Of a DNA stretch of 64,000 nt, positions 19,992 to 29,654 are shown in pieces (the stretch's first letter is position 1; every line of letters begins with the position of its first letter). The notes below the pieces were generated by a model. The model was not told where the DNA came from. It was given only the letters and a program-made list of their open reading frames with translations, and ran no database searches. This DNA is from Allobosea sp. (GTDB lineage Bacteria; Pseudomonadota; Alphaproteobacteria; Rhizobiales; Beijerinckiaceae), in contig NZ_JAUYTP010000016.1 in NCBI RefSeq assembly GCF_030695125.1, positions 124,001 through 188,000 on the forward strand. Direction: 5' to 3'. The translations under genes and the position numbers were made by a program.

Positions 19992-20471
19992 TCAGCCCTT
20001 CAGCTTGGCGTTGCACTGGCTCCAGTAGCCGCCGCCCTTCTCGATCCACTTCAGCTCGCCATTGGCGTTGGCGGTCTTGTTGGCGTTGTACTGGTCGGCG
20101 CAGGTCTTGAGGCGTGCCTTGCCGGCCGTGAGGTCGTTGTATTTCGACGCCACCGCCTTCGGGAACACGGCGGGCTTCGCCTTCGCCGTCGCGGCGGGTT
20201 TGGCCGCCGTGGTCGCCGGGGCGCTGGCGGGCGTCACGGCCGGCTTGGCCGGCTCGCTCACGGCAGCGGCGGCCTCGGCCTCGTCGGCGTCGTCATCGGC
20301 GCACTGGGCCTTGCGGAAGTCGTTCCATTTCTGGCCCTTCAGCGTGTTGGCCTTCTTGGCGTCCTGATATTTGGCGCTGCATTCCTTCATCGTCAGGGCC
20401 GCCGCGGGAGTGATCGGCAGGGCCGTCAACGCCAACAGGGCAGCGCCGGCAAGGATGGCATTCCTCAACAT
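19992..20471 (-). CDS. Small secreted protein with two Cys-containing repeats
   Basis: A 159-residue predicted periplasmic protein of unknown function. ATG 20471 (MLRNAILAGAALLALTALP) is preceded by GGAG and starts a signal peptide. After it comes LTMKECSAKYQDAKKANTLKGQKWNDFRKAQC, then a low-complexity Ala/Pro/Thr/Lys linker (about residues 60-105), then a second unit with TCADQYNANKTA and WSQCNAKLKG. The paired Cys in each unit suggests disulfides. Similar proteins occur in many Hyphomicrobiales. I do not know its role. Confidence 0.8.
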   Translation of the reverse strand: MLRNAILAGAALLALTALPITPAAALTMKECSAKYQDAKKANTLKGQKWNDFRKAQCADDDADEAEAAAAVSEPAKPAVTPASAPATTAAKPAATAKAKPAVFPKAVASKYNDLTAGKARLKTCADQYNANKTANANGELKWIEKGGGYWSQCNAKLKG

Positions 20472-20582
20472 GGTCGTCTCCATCGCAAGGGCTCGTCTGC
20501 CCTTGCGGCATGCCACTCCCATTCCGCCTGCCTTGCAAGCGGCATTTTCAAGGCTGGGCCGGCGCCTACCCGCCTTGGGTGG

Positions 20583-21845
20583 TCAGGCCAGCGAGCGCAG
20601 GTCGAAGGCGGGGTCGCCCGCCTGCTCCGGCGTCGGCGAGACGCCGGCCGCGATCAGGCGCCGGCCCATCATATGGTCGGCCGGCCGGTTGATGCTCTCG
20701 ATCGCCGCAAGCCGCTCGCCATCGTAGCGAAACAGAGAAAAGCGCCCCTCGGCCGGCGAGCCGCGCAGCACGGTGGTGCCACCCGGAACGCCGATGCCGA
20801 CCATCTGCAGCTTGACGTCGTACTGGTCCGACCAGAACCAGGGCACGGCGGCATGGGGCTCCGCCCGGCCGGCGATTGTCGCGCCGACGACGCGGCCCTG
20901 ATCATTGGCGTTCTGCACCGAACTCAGCCGCAGGCGCCGCCGCGCATGGACATTCGGGTGGCTGGTGCAGTCGCCGGCCGCGAAGATTAGCGGGTCGGAG
21001 GTCCGCCCGAAGGCGTCGACCGCGATCCCGTCATCGAGCGCGAGCCCAGCAGTCGCGGCCATCTCGACATTGGGCACGGCCCCGACCGCCGCCAGCACGA
21101 GATCGCAGGGCAGGCGCGAACCGTCTGCACAGAGGACCGCCGTCACCTTGCCGCCCTCGCCCTCGATGCGCTCGACGCGCGTGTCGAGGCGGATGGCGAC
21201 ACCCTGACGCTGATGCACGCCCTGCATATAGGCGGAGATTTCTGGCGCGACGGCGTGGCCGATCAGCCGCGACCCGGCCTCGACCACCGTGACCTGTTTG
21301 CCCAGCGTGACAGCCGCCGATGCGACCTCGAGCCCGATGAAGCCGCCGCCGATGATCACGATCGCCTGCGCCGCCGCGAGCCGCGCGTTGAGCGAATGCG
21401 CGTCGTCGACTGAGCGCAGGGCGAGAACGCCGTCCAGAGCGGCGCCCTCACAGCGCAGCACCGCTGCCCGCGCGCCGGTCGCGAGTGCGAGCTGCCCGTA
21501 TCCCAGCACCGAGCCGTCCGCGAAGTGTACCTGTCGAGCCTCGCGGTCGAGCGTCACCGCATGGCGGCGCGGCAGGAAGGCGATGCCGGCCTCGGCAAAG
21601 AAGGAGGCCGCCTTCAGCGGCAGATGGGCTCCGGCCTTGCCGAGCAGGAAACCCTTCGACAGCGGCGGCCGCTGATAGGGCAGCTCGGCCTCGTCGCCCG
21701 CCAGCGCAATGCGGCCGGCAAAGCCGGCCTCGCGGGCGGCCGCGGCAATCGCGAGCCCCGCATAGGAGGCGCCGATCACGAGGAGGTCGAAGGCGTCGGC
21801 GGTCGGCAGGGCGGGGGAAGGGGCGGTGGGCATCCGGAGATCCAT
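20583..21845 (-). CDS. FAD/NAD(P)-dependent oxidoreductase, ferredoxin-reductase type
   Basis: A pyridine-nucleotide:ferredoxin reductase-like flavoprotein (420 residues), the kind that feeds electrons to Rieske oxygenases or P450s. It has an FAD-binding GxGxxG-like loop VIGASYAGLAIA, the RPPLSKGFLLG motif typical of this group, an NAD-binding loop IIGGGFIGLEVA and the flavin-contact GRTSDPLIFAAGDCTSHPN. Start is ATG 21845; ATG 21833 is equally possible and a TTG at 21851 less so. No oxygenase or ferredoxin gene is adjacent, so the partner is unknown. Confidence 0.88.
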   Translation of the reverse strand: MDLRMPTAPSPALPTADAFDLLVIGASYAGLAIAAAAREAGFAGRIALAGDEAELPYQRPPLSKGFLLGKAGAHLPLKAASFFAEAGIAFLPRRHAVTLDREARQVHFADGSVLGYGQLALATGARAAVLRCEGAALDGVLALRSVDDAHSLNARLAAAQAIVIIGGGFIGLEVASAAVTLGKQVTVVEAGSRLIGHAVAPEISAYMQGVHQRQGVAIRLDTRVERIEGEGGKVTAVLCADGSRLPCDLVLAAVGAVPNVEMAATAGLALDDGIAVDAFGRTSDPLIFAAGDCTSHPNVHARRRLRLSSVQNANDQGRVVGATIAGRAEPHAAVPWFWSDQYDVKLQMVGIGVPGGTTVLRGSPAEGRFSLFRYDGERLAAIESINRPADHMMGRRLIAAGVSPTPEQAGDPAFDLRSLA

Positions 21846-21981
21846 GCGCAAGGCGCCCGGAGGAATGTCCGCGACGCGCCACGCCCGAAGGCGTGCCCCG
21901 TATCTAGGCGAGACGGCCGCCGCCGCCTATCCGAAAAGCAAAGGCGGCGACCTTGCGGCCCCCGTCCCCCGCCGGGCGCGC

Positions 21982-22519
21982 TGCGTTCGTGGTCGGTCTT
22001 CAGCCGGCGTTCGAGGTAGCGGCTGTAGGAACCGATCGCGTAACTGAACACGGCATAGACCAGTGCCGCGAAAACATAGCCCTCGATCACGGCGATGCCC
22101 TGCCAGTTCGTGTCGCGCAGCGAGGCACGCACCGTTTCCGCGATAGAGGCGCCAGCGAAGATGATGATCGCGATCTGCGCCTGCAGCAATTTGTCGACCG
22201 TCAGCCCGTCCGGCATGAACAGCGGCAGCATCACCGAGGCCATGAACAGGATCGAGACCAGCGGCACGCCGCGGACGACCTTTATGAAGATGATGGCGAT
22301 GACCTGGATCGCCGGCAGCTTGGAGCTGCGTGCCAGTGCCAGTGCCACGCCGAGCGGGAAACCCAGCGCCAGCCCGACGAAGGAGAGCATGAAGGAGAGC
22401 GGCACACCGCCCTAGTTCGTCGTGGTGGCGACCGGCAGGCCGAAGACACCGCCATACATCAACACGCCGCAGATGAGCGGAACCGCACGATATCGCGCGA
22501 TGGACTGGAAAGATGAGGT
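21982..22519 (-). pseudogene. Remnant of an AapM-like amino-acid ABC transporter permease
   Basis: The minus-strand translation gives VLMYGGVFGLPVATTTN, a TAG stop, then GGVPLSFMLSFVGLALGFPLG and VRGVPLVSILFMASVMLPLF. It then jumps from AETVRASL directly to DTNWQGIAVIEGYVF. Relative to AapM-type permeases this shows loss of the N-terminal half, an in-frame stop (probably Trp to TAG) and an internal deletion of about 58 residues that removes the EAA loop. The normal stop after RYLERRLKTDH is also missing. The fragment begins right at the 3' end of tRNA-Ser. It cannot make a working permease. Confidence 0.85.
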
Positions 22520-22520
22520 G

Positions 22521-22610
22521 TGGCGGACAGGGAGGGATTCGAACCCTCGATACGGTTTCCCGCATACACACTTTCCAGGCGTGCGCCTTCAACCACTCGG
22601 CCACCTGTCC
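22521..22610 (-). tRNA. tRNA-Ser (anticodon GGA)
   Basis: The minus strand starts GGACAGGTGGCCGAGTGG and ends GGTTCGAATCCC, then CCTGTCCGCCA, with a 7-bp acceptor stem GGACAGG/CCTGTCC and encoded CCA. The anticodon loop CTGGAAA gives GGA, reading UCC and UCU. A long variable arm (around TGCGGGAAACCGTA) is typical of serine tRNAs. It is 90 bases including CCA. Confidence 0.97.
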
Positions 22611-22830
22611 GGCGCGCTGCTTATGACCGCCGAGCCGGCTTCTTTCAAGGGCGATCTGTCGACGATCGACAGATCGGGCGAAATCGGGTTTGGCCGTGGT
22701 TGCAAAGCGCAGGGCGAAGGGGCAAATCGGGGGAGAGATCGATGGCCACAAGCGAGGCGGTTCGCCCCGTCGGCCATCGCATGGAGGGCGCGAACCCGTC
22801 GATCGGGCGGCGGGTCGGTCGGGAGAACGG

Positions 22831-23154
22831 ATGGTGCGGTTCCTGCTGCGGCTTCTCGGCTATCTGCTCGTCGCAGCCGGCTTCGTCTCGCTCGTGATCG
22901 ACGGCGCCCGCTCGATCGCCAATTCCGGCCTGCACTACACACCGGTGAGCCTGGCGCTGACGACGCTGACGGGGTTCCGCAGCGAGGCCCTCCAGCCCCT
23001 GGTCGAGCGCAACCTGCCGGCCTGGTTGTGGGACCCTGTGCTGATCAACCTGCTGCTTTCGCCGGCTGCGCTCCTCGCACTGCTGCTCGGGTTCCTGCTG
23101 CTGAAACTCGGCGCCGCGCCCGATCCCGAAATCGGCATCGTCACGCGACGGTGA
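22831..23154 (+). CDS. Small two-helix membrane protein
   Basis: A 107-residue predicted inner-membrane protein. ATG 22831 has GGGAGAA upstream; the longer frame from 22690 adds only basic non-conserved residues. One transmembrane helix spans about residues 5-25 (LLGYLLVAAGFVSLVIDG) and another about 70-92 (LLLSPAALLALLLGFLLLKLG). Between them is a hydrophilic loop with GLHYTPVSLALTTLTG. Similar short proteins are found in related genomes; function unknown. It precedes msrA on the same strand. Confidence 0.75.
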   Translation: MVRFLLRLLGYLLVAAGFVSLVIDGARSIANSGLHYTPVSLALTTLTGFRSEALQPLVERNLPAWLWDPVLINLLLSPAALLALLLGFLLLKLGAAPDPEIGIVTRR

Positions 23155-23235
23155 AGCGGCTGAGCGCCGCGCGCGCCTGTCGCCAGCGCGGGGGGATGCC
23201 TATATCGGGGTCCGCAACCAGCTACGGAGCTCGAC

Positions 23236-23895
23236 ATGTTCTTCCAGCGCAAGAAGACGGCCCTCCCCGAGGCCCATGAGGCGCTCCCAGGCCGCGCCGG
23301 CCCGATCGCGACCGCCGAGCGGCATTTTCTCAACAAGCGGCCGCTGGCCGGCCCCTATCCGGACGGCCTGCAGGTGGCGGTCTTCGGGTTGGGCTGTTTC
23401 TGGGGCGCGGAGCGCAAATTCTGGCAGATGGGCGAGGGCGTCTGGATCACCGCCGTCGGCTACACCGCGGGCTTCACGCCCAACCCGACCTATGAGGAGG
23501 TCTGCTCGGGCCGCACTGGCCATAACGAAGTCGTGAAAGTCGTCTTCGACCCGGCGGTCCTGCCTTATGAGAGCCTGCTCAAAACCTTCTGGGAAAGCCA
23601 CGACCCGACGCAGGGCATGCGCCAGGGCAATGATGTCGGCACGCAGTATCGCTCCGGCATCTATCTGCAGGATGAGGCGCAGCGCGCCGTCGCCGAGCGG
23701 TCCAGGGCGGATTACCAGCAGGCGCTGCAGCAGCGCGGCTACGGCCCGATCACCACCGAGATCGTGGACGCGCCTGCCTTCTATGACGCCGAGGACTACC
23801 ACCAGCAATATCTCGCCAAGAACCCGGCCGGCTACTGCGGCCTCGGCGGCACGGGCGTCTCCTGTCCGATCGGCGTCGGCGTCGCGGCGCAATAG
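23236..23895 (+). CDS. msrA: Peptide-methionine (S)-S-oxide reductase
   Basis: Reduces the S epimer of methionine sulfoxide in oxidised proteins. The 219-residue product has the catalytic GCFWG with Cys54, then [21 protein letters not shown] and the resolving-Cys C-terminus [12 protein letters not shown]. The N-terminal extension (about residues 1-45) is usual for this MsrA subclass. No msrB is adjacent; a separate msrQ-like gene lies about 15 kb away. Confidence 0.97.
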   Translation: MFFQRKKTALPEAHEALPGRAGPIATAERHFLNKRPLAGPYPDGLQVAVFGLGCFWGAERKFWQMGEGVWITAVGYTAGFTPNPTYEEVCSGRTGHNEVVKVVFDPAVLPYESLLKTFWESHDPTQGMRQGNDVGTQYRSGIYLQDEAQRAVAERSRADYQQALQQRGYGPITTEIVDAPAFYDAEDYHQQYLAKNPAGYCGLGGTGVSCPIGVGVAAQ

Positions 23896-23963
23896 CCGGG
23901 ACGCCTTGCCGCATCGGGAGGGGCATGCCAGATGCGGACCGGCACAGGGAATGGGGGGCGGCA

Positions 23964-24518
23964 ATGGTGGGCGAAAAGGCTGACGACGGCGAGACGGTCT
24001 ATCGCGCCGGCCCCGCCGAGCGGGGCCTTGGCACGGTTCTGTCGGCAAGCCGCTGGCTGCTCGCGCCCTTCTACCTGCTGCTGGTCGTCACCCTGGCGGG
24101 GCTGCTGATCAAGGCGCTGCAGGAGGCCTGGCATTTCATCAGCCATGTGCTGACCGCGACCGAGGCCGAGGTTATCCTTGGCGTGCTCGCGCTGATCGAT
24201 CTCACCTTCACCGGCTCGCTGATCGTGATCGTGATCTTCTCGGGTTACGAGAATTTCGTCGCCAAGATCGATATCGGGACCAGCCGCAACTGGCCGGCCT
24301 GGATGTCGCAGATCGATTTCTCGGGCCTCAAGCTCAAGCTGATCTCCTGCATTGTCGCGATTTCGGCGATCCAGCTGCTCAAGGCCTTCATGAACGTGAA
24401 GGGCACCAGCGACCGCGACCTGATGTGGTATGTCGTGGTGCATGTGGTTTTTGTCGTGTCCGGCGTGCTGATGGCCTGGACGGACCGGATCTCGGGCGAG
24501 GCCAAAGCGAGCAAGTGA
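23964..24518 (+). CDS. YqhA/UPF0114 family membrane protein
   Basis: A 184-residue inner-membrane protein of UPF0114 (TIGR00645), function unknown. ATG 23964 is preceded by a G-rich ribosome site; the 13-residue longer frame is unlikely. Family features are SRWLLAPFYLLLVVTLAGLL in helix 1, LIDLTFTGSLIVIVIFSGYENFV in helix 2, and IQLLKAFMN and MWYVVVHVVFVVSGVLMAW toward the C-terminus. It follows msrA by 68 bases and may share its transcript. Confidence 0.9.
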   Translation: MVGEKADDGETVYRAGPAERGLGTVLSASRWLLAPFYLLLVVTLAGLLIKALQEAWHFISHVLTATEAEVILGVLALIDLTFTGSLIVIVIFSGYENFVAKIDIGTSRNWPAWMSQIDFSGLKLKLISCIVAISAIQLLKAFMNVKGTSDRDLMWYVVVHVVFVVSGVLMAWTDRISGEAKASK

Positions 24519-24699
24519 GGGCGGCGGAGCGCCACGGCGCCGGTCCTGGATCCGCCCCCGCGCCGACCGTCGGGCTCAAATCGCAAAAAAGCCACGATAT
24601 TGCGCGGTCGGCTGACGAAACGCTGGGGGATTGCCAGGCATGGCCTTGATCCCGCGGCCAAAGCCCTGAACACTCCGGCTTTCAATGGGAGTGTCAGAC

Positions 24700-25674
24700 A
24701 TGAAGACGCGTAGGATTTTCGTCGCAGCCGGCCTGGCCCTCGGCGGTGTTGCACTCGCTGCCGGCATGGGGCTCGCCCAGGCCCCCGCCTTCTTCCGCAT
24801 CGGTACGGGCGGCACGGCCGGCACCTATTATCCGATCGGCGGTCTGATCGCGAACGCGATCTCGTCGCCGCCGCAGCTGATTTCGACCGCCGTCGCCAGC
24901 AACGGCTCCGTCGCCAACGTCAACGCCATCGTCGGCGGCGCGGCTGAATCGGGCTTCGTCCAGGCCGATGTCGCCTTCTGGGCCTATTCCGGCACGGGCG
25001 TGTTCGAGGGCAAGCCCAAGGTCACCGATCTGCGCTCGATCGCCAATCTCTACCCCGAGAGCGTCCATCTCGTCGTGCGCAAGGCCTCCAATGTGAAGAG
25101 CGTCGCCGACCTCAAGGGCAAGAAGGTCTCGCTCGACGAGCCCGGCTCCGGCACGCTGCTCAACGCCAAGGCGATCCTGGCCGCCTTCGGCATCGGCGAA
25201 AAGGACATCACCCCCGAATATCTCAAGCCCAACCAGGCCGCGGAGAAGATGAAGGACGGCTCGGTCGATGCCTTCTTCTTCACCGGCGGCTTCCCGGCGG
25301 CAGCGATCTCCGAGCTCGCCTCCACCGGCTCGGGCATCGACATCCTGCCGATCACCGGCCCGGCGGCCGAGAAGCTCGCCAAGGACTTCCCCTTCTTCGC
25401 CGTCGACGAGATTCCCGCCGGCACCTACAAGGACGTCGGAGCGGTCAAGACAGTGGCGGTCGGCGCCCATTGGGTGACCTCGTCCAAGATCTCGGCCGAT
25501 ACCGTCTATGCCGTCACCAAGGCGCTCTGGAGCGACAAGGCCCGCGCCGCGCTCGATTCCGGCCACGCCAAGGGCAAGGCGATCCAGAAGGCGACCGCGC
25601 TCAACGGCCTGCTGGGCGTGCCGCTGCATCCTGGTGCCGAGCGCTTCTACAAGGAAGCCGGCCTGCTGAAGTAA
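24700..25674 (+). CDS. TAXI-family TRAP transporter solute-binding protein
   Basis: A 324-residue periplasmic receptor that hands its ligand, often glutamate or a carboxylate, to a fused TRAP permease. The signal peptide is MKTRRIFVAAGLALGGVALA with cleavage near GLAQA. The mature protein begins RIGTGGTAGTYYPIGGLIANAIS, the TAXI hallmark, and includes VVRKASNVKSVADLKGKKVSL and FFTGGFPAAAI. The permease gene follows on the same strand after a 207-base gap filled largely by a palindromic repeat. Confidence 0.94.
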   Translation: MKTRRIFVAAGLALGGVALAAGMGLAQAPAFFRIGTGGTAGTYYPIGGLIANAISSPPQLISTAVASNGSVANVNAIVGGAAESGFVQADVAFWAYSGTGVFEGKPKVTDLRSIANLYPESVHLVVRKASNVKSVADLKGKKVSLDEPGSGTLLNAKAILAAFGIGEKDITPEYLKPNQAAEKMKDGSVDAFFFTGGFPAAAISELASTGSGIDILPITGPAAEKLAKDFPFFAVDEIPAGTYKDVGAVKTVAVGAHWVTSSKISADTVYAVTKALWSDKARAALDSGHAKGKAIQKATALNGLLGVPLHPGAERFYKEAGLLK

Positions 25675-25705
25675 GCAGGCACCAACCGCTAACACCAAGC
25701 GCGCC

Positions 25706-25841
25706 GTCATCCCGGAAAAGCCGCGAAGCGGCGCTGATCCGGGATCCATGCCTGAACCGCTCCGGCATGGATCCCGGGTCTCCGCGGAGTTCATCCTTGG
25801 GCCGATCGAAGATCGGACCCGAGGGCTCCGCCCGGGATGAC
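25706..25841. repeat. Dispersed palindromic intergenic repeat, copy E (longest)
   Basis: Runs from GTCATCCCGG to CCGGGATGAC. It has the shared inner blocks GGGATCCATGCC and GGCATGGATCCCGGG. It also holds an extra hairpin, GGGCCGATC/GATCGGACCC, near 25799-25821 that the other copies lack. It separates the TAXI binding-protein gene from its permease gene. Confidence 0.88.
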
Positions 25842-25881
25842 GGCGCGCGTGTATTGATGCCCCAACAAGCGGACCATCCCC

Positions 25882-28047
25882 ATGACCAGCCAGCCTTCCG
25901 CCGCCGAACTCGCCAAGCTCGAGGAAGAACTCGATCCCGAGATGCAGTTCCGCAAGGTGCCGCACGGCACCGCGCTGCTCGTTGGTGGGCTTTTGCTCGC
26001 GCTCTCGGCCTTCCATTACTACACCGCCGGCTTTGGCCTGATGCGCGAGACGACGCATCGCGGCATCCACCTCGCCTTCGTGCTCGGGCTGATCTTCCTG
26101 GTCTTCTCGGCCCGCAAGAGCCAGGGTCGCACGGTCCACGACTCTTCGCTCTGGAGCCCCGGCGGCGTGCCGCTCTATGACTGGATCTTCGCGCTCGCGG
26201 TGGCGGTCTCCAGCCTTTATGTCCCCTGGATCTTCGAGGACATGGTCTTCCGGATCGGCAACCCCTCGACGCTCGACGTGGTGATGGGGTCGATCACCAT
26301 CATCCTGATGATCGAGGCGACGCGCCGCGCCATCGGCTGGGGCCTGCCGATGATCGCGCTCTTCGCCATGACATATGCGATCTTCGGCAACTGGTTTCCC
26401 GGCATCTTCCTGCATCCGGGCTCGACCTGGTCGAACCTGATCAACCATCTCTATCTCACCAGCCAGGGCGTCTATGGCGTCGCGCTCGGCGTCGTCGCCA
26501 CTTACGTCTTCCACTTCGTGCTGTTTGGCGTGCTTGCCACCCGCATCGGGCTGGGCCGGCTCTTCCTCGGCGTCGCCGCGGCGGTGGCAGGCCGCTATGC
26601 CGGCGGGCCGGCCAAGGTCTCGATCTTCGGCTCGGCGCTGTTTGGCATGATCTCGGGCTCGTCGGTCGCCAACACCGTGACCGTGGGCTCGCTGACGATC
26701 CCGATGATGATCCGCCTCGGCTACAAGCGCCACTTCGCGGCGGCCGTGGAATCGACCGCAGCGACGGGCGGCCAGATCACGCCGCCGATCATGGGCGCCG
26801 CCGCCTTCCTGATGGTCGAGTTCCTCAACCTGCCCTACGCGACCATCATCATCGCCGCGATCATCCCGGCCTTCATGCATTTCTACGGCGTGCTGATGCA
26901 GGTGCATTTCGAGGCTCGCAAGACCGGCATGGGCGGCATGACCGATGCCGATGCGCCGAAGCTCTCCGAGGTCTTCGCCCGCGACTGGCCGACGATCGCG
27001 CCGCTGTTTGCGCTGATCATGGTGCTGTTCACCGGCTACACCCCCTATCTCGCCGCCTTCTGGGGCATCACCGGCTGCATGCTCGTTGGCCTCGCGCATC
27101 ACCGCGCCGCCTCGGCCATGGTCTTCGCGCTGGCGATCGGGCTGGCCGCGCCGACCGAGTTCCTGCGCGTGCCCGGTGTCAACTTCGCCTTTACGGCGGC
27201 CGCCTTCCTGGTCATGGCCCATGGCGTGCTGATGAAGTCGACGGAAGGCCGCAAGCGCGTCGACGACATGATCGACGCCTTCATCCTCGGCGCGAAATAC
27301 GCCATCGGTGTCGGCGCGGCGGCGGCGACCGTCGGCATCATCGTCGGCGTGGTGACCTTGACCGGCGTCGGCTTCAAGATCTCCTGGATCGTCACCTCGC
27401 TGGCTGATCAATGGGCGCGCGGCGTCTCCGACCTGATCCCGTTCTTCCCCTTCGAACTCAAGAGCGCGACGCTGTTCTTCACGCTCGTGCTGACCGGCCT
27501 GGTCTGCATTCTGCTCGGCTGCGGCGTGCCGACCACGGCCAACTACATCATCATGGTCACCGTGGCGGCGCCCGCGCTCGGCATGCTCGGGGTCAACCCG
27601 CTCGTGGCGCATTTCTTCGTGTTCTATTACGGCGTTCTCGCCGACATCACCCCGCCGGTCGCGATCGCCGCCTATGCAGGCGCGAGCATGGCGGGTGCCG
27701 ATCCGTTCAAGACCGGCAACACGGCATTCCGGCTGGCGCTCGGCAAGGTTCTCGTGCCCTTCGTCTTCGTGTTCTCGCCCTCGATGCTGATCATGGCGCC
27801 TGGCTTCACTTGGACCGAGCTCGTCGGCTCGACCGCCTCCTGCATCGCCAGCATCACCCTGCTCTCGGCGGCCTTCGCCGGCTGGTTCCTGGCGCCGCTG
27901 CGGATGTGGGAGCGCCTCGTCATTGCCCTGGCCGCGTTGCCGATGATCCTGGCGACGCCGACCAGCGTTCTGATCGGCCTCGTCATTGCCGCGCCGGTGC
28001 TGCTGCGTCAGGTCGCGGCCAGACGGGCGGTGCCAGCCGCAGTGTAG
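25882..28047 (+). CDS. TRAP transporter fused permease (DctQM-like), TAXI type
   Basis: A 721-residue polytopic inner-membrane protein in which the small and large TRAP membrane subunits are fused; it imports the solute using the ion gradient. The N-terminal part (about residues 30-140) has four helices. The rest carries the DctM-type domain with SGSSVANTVTVGSLTIPMMI, TGGQITPPIMGAAAF and CGVPTTANYIIMV. It forms an operon with the upstream binding protein. Substrate not determinable. Confidence 0.95.
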   Translation: MTSQPSAAELAKLEEELDPEMQFRKVPHGTALLVGGLLLALSAFHYYTAGFGLMRETTHRGIHLAFVLGLIFLVFSARKSQGRTVHDSSLWSPGGVPLYDWIFALAVAVSSLYVPWIFEDMVFRIGNPSTLDVVMGSITIILMIEATRRAIGWGLPMIALFAMTYAIFGNWFPGIFLHPGSTWSNLINHLYLTSQGVYGVALGVVATYVFHFVLFGVLATRIGLGRLFLGVAAAVAGRYAGGPAKVSIFGSALFGMISGSSVANTVTVGSLTIPMMIRLGYKRHFAAAVESTAATGGQITPPIMGAAAFLMVEFLNLPYATIIIAAIIPAFMHFYGVLMQVHFEARKTGMGGMTDADAPKLSEVFARDWPTIAPLFALIMVLFTGYTPYLAAFWGITGCMLVGLAHHRAASAMVFALAIGLAAPTEFLRVPGVNFAFTAAAFLVMAHGVLMKSTEGRKRVDDMIDAFILGAKYAIGVGAAAATVGIIVGVVTLTGVGFKISWIVTSLADQWARGVSDLIPFFPFELKSATLFFTLVLTGLVCILLGCGVPTTANYIIMVTVAAPALGMLGVNPLVAHFFVFYYGVLADITPPVAIAAYAGASMAGADPFKTGNTAFRLALGKVLVPFVFVFSPSMLIMAPGFTWTELVGSTASCIASITLLSAAFAGWFLAPLRMWERLVIALAALPMILATPTSVLIGLVIAAPVLLRQVAARRAVPAAV

Positions 28048-28115
28048 GTTCCCGATCTGTTCTTGCGTCGCACCTGAAGCTGAGCTAGCCTTCCCGCGGG
28101 CATGGGGTGGCGCTG

Positions 28116-29654
28116 ATGGTGACGCGGGTCGCGACGGTGGCGTTCGAGGGCATCGAGGCGCGCGCCGTCGATGTCCAGGTCCAGGTCACGCCCGGCGGCG
28201 TCGCGTTCATTCTGGTCGGGCTGCCCGACAAGGCGGTGGGCGAGAGCAAGGAGCGGGTGCGCGCCGCGCTGATCGCCTCGGGCCTGGCCCTGCCGGCCAA
28301 GCGCATCACGGTCAACCTCGCCCCGGCCGACCTCCCCAAGGAGGGCAGCCATTACGATCTCCCGATCGCGCTCGCGGTGATGGCGGCGATCGGCGCGATC
28401 CCCACTGATGCGCTGGCGGGCTACACCGTGCTGGGCGAACTCGCGCTCGACGGCTCGATCACGGCGGTTGCCGGCGTTCTGCCGGCTGCGATCGCGGCCT
28501 ATGGCCGGGGGCAGGGACTCATTTGCCCTCATCCCTCGGGTCCGGAAGCCGCTTGGGCCGCGGCCGATATCGACATTCTTGCGCCGCGCTCGCTGATCCA
28601 GCTCGCCAACCATTTCAAGGGCACGCAGGTGATGGCGCGGCCCGAGCCCGCGGTCGCGCGCCAATCCGGTCCGCTGCCCGATCTTGCCGACATCAAGGGC
28701 CAGGAAAGCGCCAAGCGCGTGCTGGAGATCGCCGCTGCCGGCGGTCATAATCTCCTGATGAACGGGCCCCCCGGTGCCGGCAAGTCGATGCTGGCGAGCC
28801 GGTTGCCCTCGATTCTGCCCCCACTTAGCCCGCGCGAACTGCTCGAGGTCTCGATGGTGCTCTCGGTGGCGGGCCATCTCGCCGACGGCGCCTTGACCGA
28901 TCGGCGGCCCTTCCGTGCGCCCCACCACTCGGCCTCAATGGCGGCGCTCGTCGGCGGCGGTCTCCAGGCCAAGCCCGGCGAGGTCTCGCTCGCCCATCAT
29001 GGCGTGCTATTCCTCGACGAGCTGCCCGAGTTCCAGGCCCAGGCGCTCGACGCGCTGCGCCAGCCGATGGAAACGGGCGACGTGCTGATCTCCCGGGCCA
29101 ATCACCGCGCCGTCTACCCGGCTCGTTTCCAACTCGTCGCGGCGATGAACCCGTGTCGCTGCGGCAAGGCGACAGAGCCCGGCTTCGCCTGCCGGCGCCA
29201 GCAGAATGAGCGCTGCATGGCGCAGTACCAGGGCCGCATCTCCGGCCCGATGCTGGACCGCATCGACATCACCATCGATGTCCCCGCCGTGACAGCCTCC
29301 GATCTGATCCTGCCGTCGGCAAGCGAGGGCTCGGCGCAGGTCGCAGCCCGCGTGGCGGCCGCGCGCCGGCTGCAGACGGCGCGTTTCGAGGCTTTGGGCC
29401 TGGCCCATATCGCCACGAACGCCGCATGCCCGGCCCAGGTGCTCGACGAGATCGCAAGGCCCGACAATGCGGGGCTCACCCTGCTGCGCGAGGCCGCCGA
29501 TGCGATGCGCCTGACCGCGCGCGCCTATCATCGCGTGCTCAAGGTCGCCCGCACGCTGGCCGATCTCGACGGCGAGGCGAAGATCGGCCGCATCCATCTG
29601 GCGGAGGCCCTGTCCTATCGTTCGCGCGGCGACCAGATGGCCCAAGCAGCCTGA
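28116..29654 (+). CDS. YifB/ComM family Mg-chelatase-like AAA ATPase
   Basis: A 512-residue helicase-like protein. The homologous ComM promotes branch migration during natural transformation in Vibrio and Acinetobacter. Domains are an N-terminal Lon-protease-like S5 fold (VQVTPGGVAFILVGLPDKAV), a central AAA domain with Walker A GPPGAGKS at about residues 217-224 and FLDELPEF, a zinc-like Cys cluster (NPCRCG and CRRQQNERC) and a C-terminal helical domain. Start is ATG 28116; GTG 28107 is possible. Its stop codon lies inside a 10-base tandem repeat. Confidence 0.93.
   Translation: MVTRVATVAFEGIEARAVDVQVQVTPGGVAFILVGLPDKAVGESKERVRAALIASGLALPAKRITVNLAPADLPKEGSHYDLPIALAVMAAIGAIPTDALAGYTVLGELALDGSITAVAGVLPAAIAAYGRGQGLICPHPSGPEAAWAAADIDILAPRSLIQLANHFKGTQVMARPEPAVARQSGPLPDLADIKGQESAKRVLEIAAAGGHNLLMNGPPGAGKSMLASRLPSILPPLSPRELLEVSMVLSVAGHLADGALTDRRPFRAPHHSASMAALVGGGLQAKPGEVSLAHHGVLFLDELPEFQAQALDALRQPMETGDVLISRANHRAVYPARFQLVAAMNPCRCGKATEPGFACRRQQNERCMAQYQGRISGPMLDRIDITIDVPAVTASDLILPSASEGSAQVAARVAAARRLQTARFEALGLAHIATNAACPAQVLDEIARPDNAGLTLLREAADAMRLTARAYHRVLKVARTLADLDGEAKIGRIHLAEALSYRSRGDQMAQAA

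Noticed and set aside
22422..23279. Plus-strand frame of 285 codons across the tRNA-Ser gene
   Set aside because: It reads through a tRNA and into the msrA leader; no conserved protein signal.
24694..27612. Long minus-strand frame of 972 codons across the TAXI-TRAP genes
   Set aside because: It is antisense to two well-recognised genes. Its translation is rich in Arg, His, Asp and Gly without any domain, the usual product of reading GC-rich coding DNA backwards.
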